From the NCBI GenBank assembly GCA_000155435.1, contig DS990260.1:1506973-1570972 (forward strand): DNA of 64,000 nt, written 5' to 3'. Shown here one piece after another: positions 43,145 through 52,085 of the stretch; position 1 is the first letter of the stretch; every line of letters begins with the position of its first letter. A model generated the notes under the pieces. That model was not told the DNA's origin. It worked only from the letters and a program-made list of their open reading frames with translations, and did no database searches. This DNA is from Clostridiales bacterium 1_7_47FAA (GTDB lineage: Bacteria; Bacillota; Clostridia; Lachnospirales; Lachnospiraceae). A program made the translations under genes and the position numbers.

Positions 43145-44869
43145 ATGAAGGATTTTCTAAAGTATCTGCGGCCATACAAAAGGGATGCCGCCCTGGCAGT
43201 CCTATGCATCGAGCTGGAGACTGTGTTTGAGCTTATCATCCCCCTTGTGATGGCGTCCATTGTGGACGTGGGGGTTGCCAGCGGCGACCGGCACTATATT
43301 CTGATGAAGGGGCTGCAGATGGTGTTTTTTGCCCTGATATCCCTGGTGCTGGGGCAGGGGTCGGCCATGTTCTCGGCCCGGTGCGGCCAGGGCGTGGGCG
43401 CTGAGATCCGCAAGGCGGAGTTTGCAAAGCTCCAGCAGTTTTCCTTTGCCAACACGGACCATTTCAGGAGTTCATCCCTTGTCACAAGGCTTACCAGCGA
43501 TGTGACCACCATACAGAACTCCCTTGCAACGGGCATGCGCCCCGGGTTCCGTTCCCCGGTGATGATGCTGACAGCCATGGTGGCTTCCTTCTATATTAAC
43601 CCGAAGCTGGCCCTGGTCTTCTTCGTGGCTGCCCCGGTGCTTGGCATCCTGCTGTTCCTGATCATCAGCCATGTACGGCCCCTGTACGGAGTGATGCAGG
43701 GCGCCATTGACCTGGTCAACCGGATCATCCAGGAAAACCTCACGGCCATCCGTGTGGTGAAGTCCTATGTCCGCGGGGATTATGAGATACAGAAATTTGA
43801 ACAGGTCAATACCAACCTGCGGGACACCGCACAACACGCCTTTGGCCTGGCGGCCCTCAATATGCCTGCCATGCAGTTTGTCATGTATTCCACCATCCTC
43901 TGCATCCTTTGGTTCGGGGGCAGGCTGGTGACCGTGGGCGGCGTCAAGGTGGGCGAACTGACGGGATTCCTCAGTTACGTGCTTCAGGTGCTTAATTCCC
44001 TGATGATGTTTTCCAATGTGTTCCTGATGACCACCAGGGCGCTGGCTTCCTGGAAGCGTATCTCGGAGGTCATGGACGAGGAAATCGATATTAAGGAAGA
44101 CATGGCCCTGGACCTGAATGTGGAGCAGGGTGATATACGGTTTGAACATGTGTATTTTAAATATAATAAGGATGCGGCCGAGTATGTGCTGTCTGATATT
44201 TCCTTCCATATCAAACCCGGGCAGACCGTGGGTATCATCGGACAGACCGGGGCGGCTAAAAGCACGCTGGTCCAGCTGATTCCAAGGCTTTATGAGGCAA
44301 CCTCCGGCACGGTCTATATTGACGGCCATCCGGTCCAGGAATATCCCTTAAAGCATCTGAGGGATTCCATTGCAATGGTGCTGCAGAAGAATACCCTGTT
44401 CTCCGGGACCGTGAAGGATAACCTGCGCTGGGGCAAGGAGGACGCGACGGATGAGGAAATCGAAACGGCGTGCCACATTGCCTGTGTGGATGAATTCATT
44501 GACCGGCTGGAACGGGGATATGACACGGAGCTTGGCCAGGGCGGCGTCAATGTGTCCGGCGGCCAGAAGCAGCGTCTGTGCATTGCCAGGGCCATCCTCA
44601 AATCGCCAAAGGTAATGATACTGGATGATTCCACCAGCGCGGTGGACACGGCCACGGAGGCCAGGATAAGGGAAGGCCTGGCGCAGTACATGCCGGGAAC
44701 CACCAAAATCATCATTGCCCAGCGCATTTCCTCCGTGCTTCACGCGGACCAGATCATCATCCTGGAAGATGGGAAGATCAATGCGTCCGGCAGCCACGAA
44801 ACGCTTTTGGCAACGAACAGGATTTACCAGGAAATCTATTATTCCCAGCAGGAAGGGGCGAATCTGTAA
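43145..44869 (+). CDS. ABC exporter half-transporter, degenerate-site subunit
   Basis: A 574-residue half-transporter with six membrane helices in the first 320 residues and a C-terminal ATPase. Walker A is GQTGAAKST, where the last Gly is Ala; the signature is VSGGQKQR. Walker B ends in DDST instead of DEAT, so the catalytic Glu is Asp. Together with its partner this matches heterodimeric exporters of the TM287/288 type, in which one ATP site is inactive. The ATG at 43145 has AAGGAGGAATCCGGA upstream. Its stop overlaps the start of the next gene. It probably exports a toxic or drug-like compound. Confidence 0.93.
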   Translation: MKDFLKYLRPYKRDAALAVLCIELETVFELIIPLVMASIVDVGVASGDRHYILMKGLQMVFFALISLVLGQGSAMFSARCGQGVGAEIRKAEFAKLQQFSFANTDHFRSSSLVTRLTSDVTTIQNSLATGMRPGFRSPVMMLTAMVASFYINPKLALVFFVAAPVLGILLFLIISHVRPLYGVMQGAIDLVNRIIQENLTAIRVVKSYVRGDYEIQKFEQVNTNLRDTAQHAFGLAALNMPAMQFVMYSTILCILWFGGRLVTVGGVKVGELTGFLSYVLQVLNSLMMFSNVFLMTTRALASWKRISEVMDEEIDIKEDMALDLNVEQGDIRFEHVYFKYNKDAAEYVLSDISFHIKPGQTVGIIGQTGAAKSTLVQLIPRLYEATSGTVYIDGHPVQEYPLKHLRDSIAMVLQKNTLFSGTVKDNLRWGKEDATDEEIETACHIACVDEFIDRLERGYDTELGQGGVNVSGGQKQRLCIARAILKSPKVMILDDSTSAVDTATEARIREGLAQYMPGTTKIIIAQRISSVLHADQIIILEDGKINASGSHETLLATNRIYQEIYYSQQEGANL

Positions 44870-46758
44870 TGGCAAGAATAGCAAATTATAACAGACCGAA
44901 AAATACCAGACGCACATTGATGCAGATGTTAAGCTACCTTGGACGCCATAAATGGTATATGCTGATGATTGCGCTCCTGGTCACGGTCAGCGCTTCGGCA
45001 AGCATTTTGGGAACCTACCTTTTAAAACCAGTCATCAACAACTATATCATCCCCGGCGATATACCGGGACTTGTGAAAATGCTCATACTCATGGGAATCC
45101 TGTACCTGTGCGGGGCGCTGTCCTGCTATGCGTACAACCAGATGATGGTCCACATTTCCCAGCAGGTGGTAAGCGAGATACGTTCCGACCTGTTTGTCCA
45201 CACCCAGCGCCTTCCCCTGACCTACTTTGACGCCCATACCCACGGGGAACTGATGAGCCGGTTCACCAACGACGTGGATACGATCAGCGAGGCGCTTAAC
45301 AGCAGCTTTGCCATGATGATACAGAGCTTCATCACCATCACCGGCACCCTGACCATGCTCCTTATACTGAGCTGGCAGCTGTCGCTGATTGTCATGGTCT
45401 TCCTGGCCCTTATGATACTGTTCATCCGTTTCAACGGCAGACGGAGCAGGAAATATTTTGTACAGCAGCAGAAATACCTTGGAAGCATCAATGGATTTGT
45501 GGAGGAAATGGTTGCCGGGCAGAAGGTTGAGAAGGTATTTAACCACGAAGCCCAGGATTATGAGGAGTTCTGCCGCCGCAACGAGGCCTTCCGGGCAGCC
45601 GCCACCAAAGCCCTCACCTATTCCGGCATGACGGTCCCCACCATCGTTTCCCTGTCCTATATCAATTACGCCCTGTCGGCATGTGTGGGCGGTCTTTTTG
45701 CACTGGCAGGGCTTACGGACCTTGGAACCCTTGCATCCTATCTGGTGTATGTGCGCCAGAGCGCCATGCCCATGAACCAGTTCACGCAGCAGATTAACTT
45801 CCTGCTGGCAGCCCTCTCCGGCGCGGAGCGCATCTTCGATATGATGAACGAAGGACAGGAACTGGACGAAGGCAGCGTGACGCTCTGCAATGTGACGGTG
45901 GACGAAAACGGGGAAATGAAGGAGTGCAGCGGATTCACAAAGGACTTTGCGTGGAAGGTGCCGGCCAGGGTGGCGGTATCAGCGGATGCAGACCCAAATG
46001 CCTCATCCTTCCGTCTTATCCCACTGAAAGGCGATGTGCGTTTCAACCAGGTGGTGTTCGGGTATACGTCTGAAAAAACCATACTGAACGGCATCAGCCT
46101 ATATGCCAAACCCGGGCAGAAAATCGCTTTTGTGGGTTCCACAGGGGCAGGCAAGACCACCATCATCAACCTGGTCAACCGTTTTTATGAAATCAACAGC
46201 GGCAGCATCACTTATGACGGCATTGATATCAGAAATATTAAAAAGGATGACCTGCGCCGCTCCCTGTCCATGGTCATACAGGATACCCATCTCTTTACCG
46301 GGACCATTGCCGACAATATACGGTATGGGCGCCTGGATGCAGCAGATGAGGATGTGGTGAACGCGGCCAAGGTTGCCAATGCCCACTCCTTCATCCGCCG
46401 TCTTCCCCAGGGATACGACACCATGCTCCACAGTGACGGTTCCAACCTGTCCCAGGGCCAGCGTCAGCTTCTTGCCATTGCAAGGGCCGCCATCTCCCGT
46501 CCGCCTGTGCTGATTCTGGATGAGGCAACCAGCTCCATTGACACCAGGACGGAAAAACTCATTGAAAAAGGAATGGATGCCCTGATGGACGGACGTACCG
46601 TGTTCGTCATCGCCCACCGCCTGTCCACGGTGCGCAACTCCAAGGCTATCATGGTATTGGAAAAAGGGGAGATTATTGAGCGTGGGAACCACGATGAACT
46701 GCTGGAACAGAAGGGACGGTATTATCAGCTTTATACCGGACAGTTTGAGTTGGAATGA
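44869..46758 (+). CDS. ABC exporter half-transporter, catalytic subunit
   Basis: A 629-residue half-transporter. It has six membrane helices, then an insert of about 60 residues between membrane and ATPase domains (about 335-390, Cys/Asp-containing), and a complete ATPase: GSTGAGKTT, LSQGQRQLLAIARA and LILDEATSSID with the catalytic Glu. It forms the active partner of the heterodimer with the preceding gene product. The start overlaps the stop of that gene by one base (TAATG). It ends just before marR. Confidence 0.93.
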   Translation: MARIANYNRPKNTRRTLMQMLSYLGRHKWYMLMIALLVTVSASASILGTYLLKPVINNYIIPGDIPGLVKMLILMGILYLCGALSCYAYNQMMVHISQQVVSEIRSDLFVHTQRLPLTYFDAHTHGELMSRFTNDVDTISEALNSSFAMMIQSFITITGTLTMLLILSWQLSLIVMVFLALMILFIRFNGRRSRKYFVQQQKYLGSINGFVEEMVAGQKVEKVFNHEAQDYEEFCRRNEAFRAAATKALTYSGMTVPTIVSLSYINYALSACVGGLFALAGLTDLGTLASYLVYVRQSAMPMNQFTQQINFLLAALSGAERIFDMMNEGQELDEGSVTLCNVTVDENGEMKECSGFTKDFAWKVPARVAVSADADPNASSFRLIPLKGDVRFNQVVFGYTSEKTILNGISLYAKPGQKIAFVGSTGAGKTTIINLVNRFYEINSGSITYDGIDIRNIKKDDLRRSLSMVIQDTHLFTGTIADNIRYGRLDAADEDVVNAAKVANAHSFIRRLPQGYDTMLHSDGSNLSQGQRQLLAIARAAISRPPVLILDEATSSIDTRTEKLIEKGMDALMDGRTVFVIAHRLSTVRNSKAIMVLEKGEIIERGNHDELLEQKGRYYQLYTGQFELE

Positions 46759-46784
46759 ACCATTATGGAAAGGAAGTCTGTACT

Positions 46785-47237
46785 ATGATTGAACGTTATC
46801 AGGTCCGCCGCCTGCTTGTAAGGGCGGAGAAGGCGCGGGGGCGCCTTCTCCAGCCGTTCTTTAACTCCATCGGCCTTACCTTTGGCCAGGGCCATGCCCG
46901 GATACTGGATTCCCTGCTGGTCAAGGACCATGTTACCCAGAAAGAACTGGCAGATATCTGCCATATGGATGTGACCACCATGTCCCGTTCCCTGGACCGC
47001 CTGGAGGAATCCGGGTACCTGGTCCGGGAACGGGACCCTGGCTGCCGCCGCTCCTTCCTCATCTGTCTCACAGAGGCAGGTGTGGAGGAAGCAGATAAAG
47101 TCCATCAGATCCTTGACTTTGCGGACAGGCAGATATGGAAGGGCCTGTCCGATGAAGAGATGGAACAGTTCTGTACCAGCCTGGAAAAGATATGTGATAA
47201 TCTGGAGAACTGCGATACGTTAAAAGGGCCGTTTTGA
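46785..47237 (+). CDS. MarR-family regulator of the exporter
   Basis: A 150-residue winged-helix regulator. The recognition region is VTQKELADICHMDVTTMSRS, followed by the wing (RLEESGYLVRERDPGCRR). I chose the ATG at 46785, which has AAGGAAG upstream; an earlier in-frame ATG at 46755 lacks a site. It is the third gene of the exporter operon, so it probably represses its own operon by binding 43071-43092 until a ligand releases it. The coding DNA contains a perfect 11-bp hairpin at 46826-46851. Its stop is 2 bases from that of the convergent dehydrogenase gene. Confidence 0.92.
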   Translation: MIERYQVRRLLVRAEKARGRLLQPFFNSIGLTFGQGHARILDSLLVKDHVTQKELADICHMDVTTMSRSLDRLEESGYLVRERDPGCRRSFLICLTEAGVEEADKVHQILDFADRQIWKGLSDEEMEQFCTSLEKICDNLENCDTLKGPF

Positions 47238-47239
47238 AT

Positions 47240-48136
47240 TTATTCAGCCAGGAACGTGCGGATGTTATCCAGCACCTTGGCGCTCAGAAGGTCAAAGGCC
47301 TGCCTGGTCCTTCCTGCCGATATATGGGCGCAGAATACATGAGGATGCTTTATAAGCTCTCCGGAAGGATCTCCCAAAGCGCCCTCCGTGTCGCAGACAA
47401 AGTAATTGCCTTCCTGGTCCAGCCATGCTTTAAGCGCCGGGATGTCAAAGGCCGGCCCTATGGACGTGTTGAAAAGGATCTTGCCCGTGCCAAGGTGGCC
47501 GAACTCCTCCTCGTGGAGCAGGATGGCGTTCTTGTTCAGGCATGTGAACACCACCTCGCTGTATTCCAGAAGTTCTTTTAAGGGACGGTATGCCATGCCC
47601 TGGGCTTCCCTGTCCATTTTCCTGGAACGGCTGTAATAGGAAAGGTCGGCGCCCATGAACTTCATGGCGTCCGCAATCATTCCGCCGGAAACGCCCATAC
47701 CGATAATACCCACTTTCAGGTCCGTAATCTCAATGGGCATTTCCCGGAACATGGGACGGTCAAAGCCGTGAAGGAAACGCACCAGTTCACTGACCACATA
47801 TTCCACCACTCCCCGGTCCCCATAATCCCGGATTCCCAGCACGGTGATGCCGTTGGCCCTGGCGCATGCAATGTCCACGTTGGCGCTTTCCTCCGAGTAA
47901 AGGCTGCAGCACATGCCGATATAGCGGATGGAAGGACAGCTTTCAATCACATGGGCGCTGATTCTTGACGTATAGCTTACAAGGACACCGTCCGCATCCC
48001 CAATCCTTTGTATGATTTCCTGGTCATCCCCAGGGATATCTTCATAAAACTTAACTTCCCCGGCATACCGGCGCAGTTCCTCTTCTGCCTTTGGAACCAG
48101 GTTCACTGGCTCAATCGCAACGATTTTCTTAAACAT
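47240..48136 (-). CDS. Atypical D-2-hydroxyacid dehydrogenase-like protein
   Basis: A 298-residue member of the D-isomer-specific 2-hydroxyacid dehydrogenase family. The NAD-binding Rossmann motif GIIGMGVSGGMIADAMKFMG is intact and the catalytic His is present in AHISAGRT (H271). The substrate-binding Arg of the usual NxxRG motif is replaced: the sequence reads FNTSIGP with Ile at 226. The substrate or reaction is therefore probably not standard. GGAGAAGG precedes the ATG. It is the last gene of the cofE-like/aspartate-dehydrogenase-like cluster, 54 bases after the previous gene. Confidence 0.85.
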   Translation of the reverse strand: MFKKIVAIEPVNLVPKAEEELRRYAGEVKFYEDIPGDDQEIIQRIGDADGVLVSYTSRISAHVIESCPSIRYIGMCCSLYSEESANVDIACARANGITVLGIRDYGDRGVVEYVVSELVRFLHGFDRPMFREMPIEITDLKVGIIGMGVSGGMIADAMKFMGADLSYYSRSRKMDREAQGMAYRPLKELLEYSEVVFTCLNKNAILLHEEEFGHLGTGKILFNTSIGPAFDIPALKAWLDQEGNYFVCDTEGALGDPSGELIKHPHVFCAHISAGRTRQAFDLLSAKVLDNIRTFLAE

Positions 48137-48190
48137 ATGGATTCCTTCTCCTGTTCTTATTTATTTTCCTGAAACAATGCCTGCAGATTG

Positions 48191-48976
48191 TCAGAACACG
48201 ATTGGCGACACAAGGTTCCTGAGCACCGCCACCACACTCCATCCCGCAATGGCGCTGGTACTGGAGTAGATGTCCACAACCGCCTTTACCCCGTCTATCT
48301 CTGCAGTTATCTTATGGTCATCCCCTATCATTCCGGGCACGCTGAAAATGTCCACGCTGGTGTCCTCCGGTCCGGTCGTTGCCAGGGACGCGGCCACCGC
48401 TACATTCACCTTGGTTGGCAGTATGGAGATTGCCTCCTTGGCATTGCCTTTGAAAACCTGCTTTTCTCCCTCCTCCGTCATCAATGCATCATCATACAGA
48501 GGGGTATTCTTAAGGGATGCCGGTCCCTTCCTGGTGCAGATGCCGGACTTGGCCTGACCCATCAGGGATACGGTGCGCAGCACATCAAACCCGCCCACTG
48601 CCCCGGAAGCAATATGTACTTTTGTATCATGCTCCGTGGCTGTCTCTTTTATCTTATCATACAATGCCTTATCTGCAAATGCGCCGATGGAAAGCACAAT
48701 TAGATCCACACCCGAGGACAATATCTTTTCTGCGTTGTCCCTTATACATTGTACGGATGCGGCCTCTGCCACGACATCGGGTTTCAGGGCCAGCAGTTCC
48801 TCAACCGTGCCGCATGCCTTACATCCGCCTCGTCCAGCTATGGCGGCAGTCTTATCCGGGGTGCGTCCCATCACCCCCACCAACTCGTATTCATCTAAAA
48901 TGCCGCTCAGATAACCGTCCACTATAATTCCGGCCAGATAGCCATTTCCCATAATCCCAAACTTTTTTTTACCCAT
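48191..48976 (-). CDS. L-aspartate dehydrogenase-like protein
   Basis: A 261-residue NAD(P)-dependent protein. The N-terminal Rossmann motif is FGIMGNGYLAGIIVDGYLSG, and the aspartate-dehydrogenase domain is visible in SGVDLIVLSIGAFADKALYD and HIASGAVGGFDVLRTVSLMG. Related enzymes convert L-aspartate to iminoaspartate or oxaloacetate plus ammonia. No nadA or nadC is near, so NAD synthesis is not supported by context. I chose the ATG at 48976 with AGAGGATATC upstream. Its neighbours are the CofE-like ligase upstream and the hydroxyacid dehydrogenase downstream. Confidence 0.85.
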   Translation of the reverse strand: MGKKKFGIMGNGYLAGIIVDGYLSGILDEYELVGVMGRTPDKTAAIAGRGGCKACGTVEELLALKPDVVAEAASVQCIRDNAEKILSSGVDLIVLSIGAFADKALYDKIKETATEHDTKVHIASGAVGGFDVLRTVSLMGQAKSGICTRKGPASLKNTPLYDDALMTEEGEKQVFKGNAKEAISILPTKVNVAVAASLATTGPEDTSVDIFSVPGMIGDDHKITAEIDGVKAVVDIYSSTSAIAGWSVVAVLRNLVSPIVF

Positions 48977-49107
48977 GATATCCTCTTTCTTTTTTAATTT
49001 TACACACATACTGATACCTTACACCGAAACAGCTCCACCAATCCTGCGGGTGCAGGATTGCTGAAGCTGCCCATACGTAACAGTCCAAACGGCTATTTAC
49101 TCCGCTT

Positions 49108-50298
49108 CTAATTGGTATAGTTATCAAAATACCCCTGTACCAGGATGATCGGAGTCCCCTTGTCCCCGGAGCCGCTGGTAAGGTCGCAGAGCGAACCAAT
49201 GAGGTCCGTAAGGCGTCTTGGGGTGGTTCCCTGGGAAGACATGTCTCCAACCAGGTTGGACTTCTTCTCCTTGATTCTCTGTGAGATGGCGTCCTTCAAT
49301 GCTTCGCCTGACAAATCCCTGAAGTCATTGTCAGCCAGGTATTTTAACTTGACTTCGTTGGGGGTTCCCTCCAGCCCTTCTGTATTGGCAACGGCAACAC
49401 ATGGGTCGGCCAGTTCCCAGATTTTTCCTACCGGATCCTTGAATGCCCCGTCGCCATATACCATGACTTCAACATGCTTTCCTGTCCTGTCAAGCATCTG
49501 CTTCTGAATATCCAGGACCAGGTCCGTGCATTCCCTTGGAAAGAGCTTGATGCTGTCCTCCGTAGACTTGTTGGATCCGAGAAGCCCGTACTTCTCATTG
49601 CATCCGCTTCCATTGACCGGCGCGTTCAGGATATCGTCCATTCCGCACACCACCTCTGCTCCGGCCGCCTTAAGGATACGCTTGGTCCTTGCGCGGGAAT
49701 GTATGTCACAGGTCAGGACCCGGCTGGTATGGTTAAGGATCTCCTTGGGATTATTGGCAAAAATAACTTCCGCCTCCGCGCCCGCGTCCCTGATGATCTG
49801 ACAGTAATAATCCACATAGTCCACTCCGGTGAATTCATGCCTGTTCTCCCCAAAAAGCTCCCTGTAACGCTCCAGGGTAAGCACGTCGCTGTATGGATTG
49901 ATTCCGGCCTCATCTACCTGGTCCAGGGATACCAGTGAGTTGCCCACCTCGTCCGTGGGATAGCTGAGCATAAGGACGACCTTCTTTGCGCCTCCTGCGA
50001 TTCCCTTTAAGCAGATGGAGAAACGGTTTCTGGACAGGATTGGGAATATGACGCCGATGGTCCCTCCTCCCAGCTTTGCCCTGACATCCTCTGATATGGC
50101 CTGAATCGGGGCATAATTTCCCTGGGCCCTTGCAACCACGGATTCCGTCACGGAGATGACATCCCTGTCACGGATTTCAAAGCCCTCGCTCTCTGCTGCT
50201 TCCAGAACACTGTTCACCACAATATCTGCCAGATTGTCGCCCTCCCTTATGATTGGGCAGCGGATTCCCCTTGAAACTGTACCTACTTTTCTTTCCAT
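49108..50298 (-). CDS. CofE-like gamma-glutamyl ligase
   Basis: A 396-residue protein of the F420-0:gamma-glutamyl ligase family (PF01996). Its N-terminal part contains RCPIIREGDNLADIVVNSVL and DVISVTESVVARAQG; later motifs include NSDI-like and VYGDGAFKDPVGKIWELADP. In archaea and actinobacteria CofE adds glutamate to F420-0. F420 is not expected in this lineage and no cofC, cofD or fbiC is present, so another carboxylate is probably glutamylated. It is the first gene of a three-gene cluster and is divergent from two RpiR regulators. Confidence 0.87.
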   Translation of the reverse strand: MERKVGTVSRGIRCPIIREGDNLADIVVNSVLEAAESEGFEIRDRDVISVTESVVARAQGNYAPIQAISEDVRAKLGGGTIGVIFPILSRNRFSICLKGIAGGAKKVVLMLSYPTDEVGNSLVSLDQVDEAGINPYSDVLTLERYRELFGENRHEFTGVDYVDYYCQIIRDAGAEAEVIFANNPKEILNHTSRVLTCDIHSRARTKRILKAAGAEVVCGMDDILNAPVNGSGCNEKYGLLGSNKSTEDSIKLFPRECTDLVLDIQKQMLDRTGKHVEVMVYGDGAFKDPVGKIWELADPCVAVANTEGLEGTPNEVKLKYLADNDFRDLSGEALKDAISQRIKEKKSNLVGDMSSQGTTPRRLTDLIGSLCDLTSGSGDKGTPIILVQGYFDNYTN

Positions 50299-50372
50299 AT
50301 GTATTGTCTCCTGTACATGATATTTATCTTCAACTATTGTATTATAGTATAAAAAAGCGGATTGTGGAAGTG

Positions 50373-50393
50373 TTTCATATAAATTAAATGAAA
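50373..50393. promoter_or_regulatory. Candidate operator between cofE-like and rpiR genes
   Basis: TTTCAT (50373-50378) and ATGAAA (50388-50393) are inverted copies 9 bases apart within a very A/T-rich 175-base divergent region. A TATAAT (50341-50346, minus) lies next to it. The spacing suits a dimeric regulator, but the arms are short. Confidence 0.35.
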
Positions 50394-50474
50394 ATCAAAA
50401 TACCTTTACAAAATACTGGCGGCTTATGGCTGATTCGTGATAAAATGGACACAAACGTTTACAAGGAGGTTCCC

Positions 50475-51293
50475 ATGGTCACACTGCACCTGGACGATGC
50501 CGTCATCAAAAGCCTGAGCAACAATGAGCTGAATATTTTGAAATTCGTCTATGAGCATGGCGAGGATGTGCCGGACATGAGCATCCAGGCCCTGGCCTCC
50601 CAGGTGTGCTACTCCTCCGCAACCATCCTGCGGTTCTGTAAAAAGCTGGGATATTCCGGCTTCGCAGAACTGAAGTACGCACTGAGGGCCGCGGCTAAGA
50701 AGGAGCCATCCCGGCCCGGCACCCATAAGGCCCAGGATTTTACCACCTGGATGATGATGGACAGCCTGTGTTCTGATATTGAAGGGACCTCCAAGCTGAT
50801 ATCCGAGGACCAGCTTGGACGCACCTTCCGCTATTTTGACAGCAGCTGTCCCATCTATCTCTGGGCGCCCGGCGGAATCACCAGCATACTGAGCGACTAT
50901 TTTGAGAAACTTCTGTTCTCCATCGGACGCCAGAACGTATATAAGATTGAATCCGCCAAAATGGGGGAACACATATTAAGAAATGTCCATACCGAATCCC
51001 TGCTGATACTTATCAGCACCACGGGGAATTTCGGGCCAACCGTACGCCTGGGCAAAATTGCCCGCATGAATGATATACCGGTCCTCTCCATTACCCCATA
51101 CACCAGCAACGAGGTGGCTGGCCTGGCCACGGTCAGTTTCCGCTTTTTCACCGACCAGCGGGAGAACCGCGGAGCGGAGTTCACCTCAAGGCTTCCCGTA
51201 TTTTATGTAATCAACAGCATCATACGCTGTTATCTGGGTTATAAACGGTCCGGAGAACAGCCTCAAGGAGGAAACCATGATTCCCATATTTGA
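50475..51293 (+). CDS. RpiR-family regulator with SIS domain (first)
   Basis: A 272-residue regulator. The N-terminal helix-turn-helix is clear (SIQALASQVCYSSATILRFCKKLGYSGFAELK, in two stretches), and the C-terminal SIS domain (about 115-250) should bind a phosphosugar or related ligand. The ATG at 50475 has AAGGAGG 6 bases upstream. It overlaps the next rpiR gene by 17 bases. It is divergent from the cofE-like cluster, the most likely target; the GH4/PTS pair at 53.8-56.7 kb is an alternative. Confidence 0.9.
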   Translation: MVTLHLDDAVIKSLSNNELNILKFVYEHGEDVPDMSIQALASQVCYSSATILRFCKKLGYSGFAELKYALRAAAKKEPSRPGTHKAQDFTTWMMMDSLCSDIEGTSKLISEDQLGRTFRYFDSSCPIYLWAPGGITSILSDYFEKLLFSIGRQNVYKIESAKMGEHILRNVHTESLLILISTTGNFGPTVRLGKIARMNDIPVLSITPYTSNEVAGLATVSFRFFTDQRENRGAEFTSRLPVFYVINSIIRCYLGYKRSGEQPQGGNHDSHI

Positions 51294-52035
51294 AAAAGCC
51301 CACCAGCTGGACCTTACCGGGACAGAGGAGGAAATCCTCCAATATTTTGAATCCAATCTGCCTGCTTCCATATACACCAGCCTCAATGACCTCAGCGCCA
51401 GCCTCTATACCTCCAATGCGACCATTGTCCGTTTCTGCCAGAAGCTGGGCCTGAAGGGTTATAATGAATTTAAATACCAGGTCCGGGGCGAGTTAAAGCA
51501 GCTTCATATGACCCCGTCTTCAGATGACCTGATGTATCATACCCTGGCCCTGTTCAGGGATAATCTGGAGCAGATTGACGTTGCAAAGCTGGAAGAGATT
51601 GCAGGCCTCCTCACCAGCGGGCGGCCCATCTATATATACGGCTCCAACTTAAGCTCACTGGCCGCCAAATATCTTCAGACCGTCCTCACCTCCCTGGACT
51701 ACCCCTGTATCCTCATTGAGTGGCAGCGCCTGCTGAACGGGCTTGCCTATGAACTCAGCAGCGACGCCGTGCTCTTCATCATCACGGCCCACGGGGATGC
51801 CAGACGCTACCTCTCCGTGTTCCAAAGGGCCAGGGACCGGGGAACCACCACGGTCCTGCTTACCTGTGAGGAGGACAGCCCCCTGATTCCATACAGCACA
51901 ATCGCCCTCTGTACAAACGACCAGAATGAAGAATACCGCCATGTTGATATCAATCCCCGTCTGGGCATCCTGACCATCATCCAGCTGCTGATTGAACTGG
52001 CCGCACAGACCAGGCAGGATTCCCGGATTGATTAG
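51277..52035 (+). CDS. RpiR-family regulator with SIS domain (second)
   Basis: A 252-residue paralogue of the preceding regulator. Its helix-turn-helix reads LYTSNATIVRFCQKLGLKGY and a SIS domain follows (PIYIYGSNLSSLAAKYLQTV). AAGGAGG lies 6 bases before the ATG. Being translationally coupled to the first gene suggests that the two proteins act together, perhaps as a heteromer, or sense two ligands. The ligand is unknown. Confidence 0.9.
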   Translation: MIPIFEKAHQLDLTGTEEEILQYFESNLPASIYTSLNDLSASLYTSNATIVRFCQKLGLKGYNEFKYQVRGELKQLHMTPSSDDLMYHTLALFRDNLEQIDVAKLEEIAGLLTSGRPIYIYGSNLSSLAAKYLQTVLTSLDYPCILIEWQRLLNGLAYELSSDAVLFIITAHGDARRYLSVFQRARDRGTTTVLLTCEEDSPLIPYSTIALCTNDQNEEYRHVDINPRLGILTIIQLLIELAAQTRQDSRID

Positions 52036-52085
52036 ATTGGATGGATTAGACCGGATTGATTCAAATCGATACGTGTCCCCGGCAC

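Noticed and set aside
49108-50298. F420 cofactor synthesis
   Set aside because: The CofE-like protein alone does not support it; no cofC, cofD or deazaflavin synthase is in the window.
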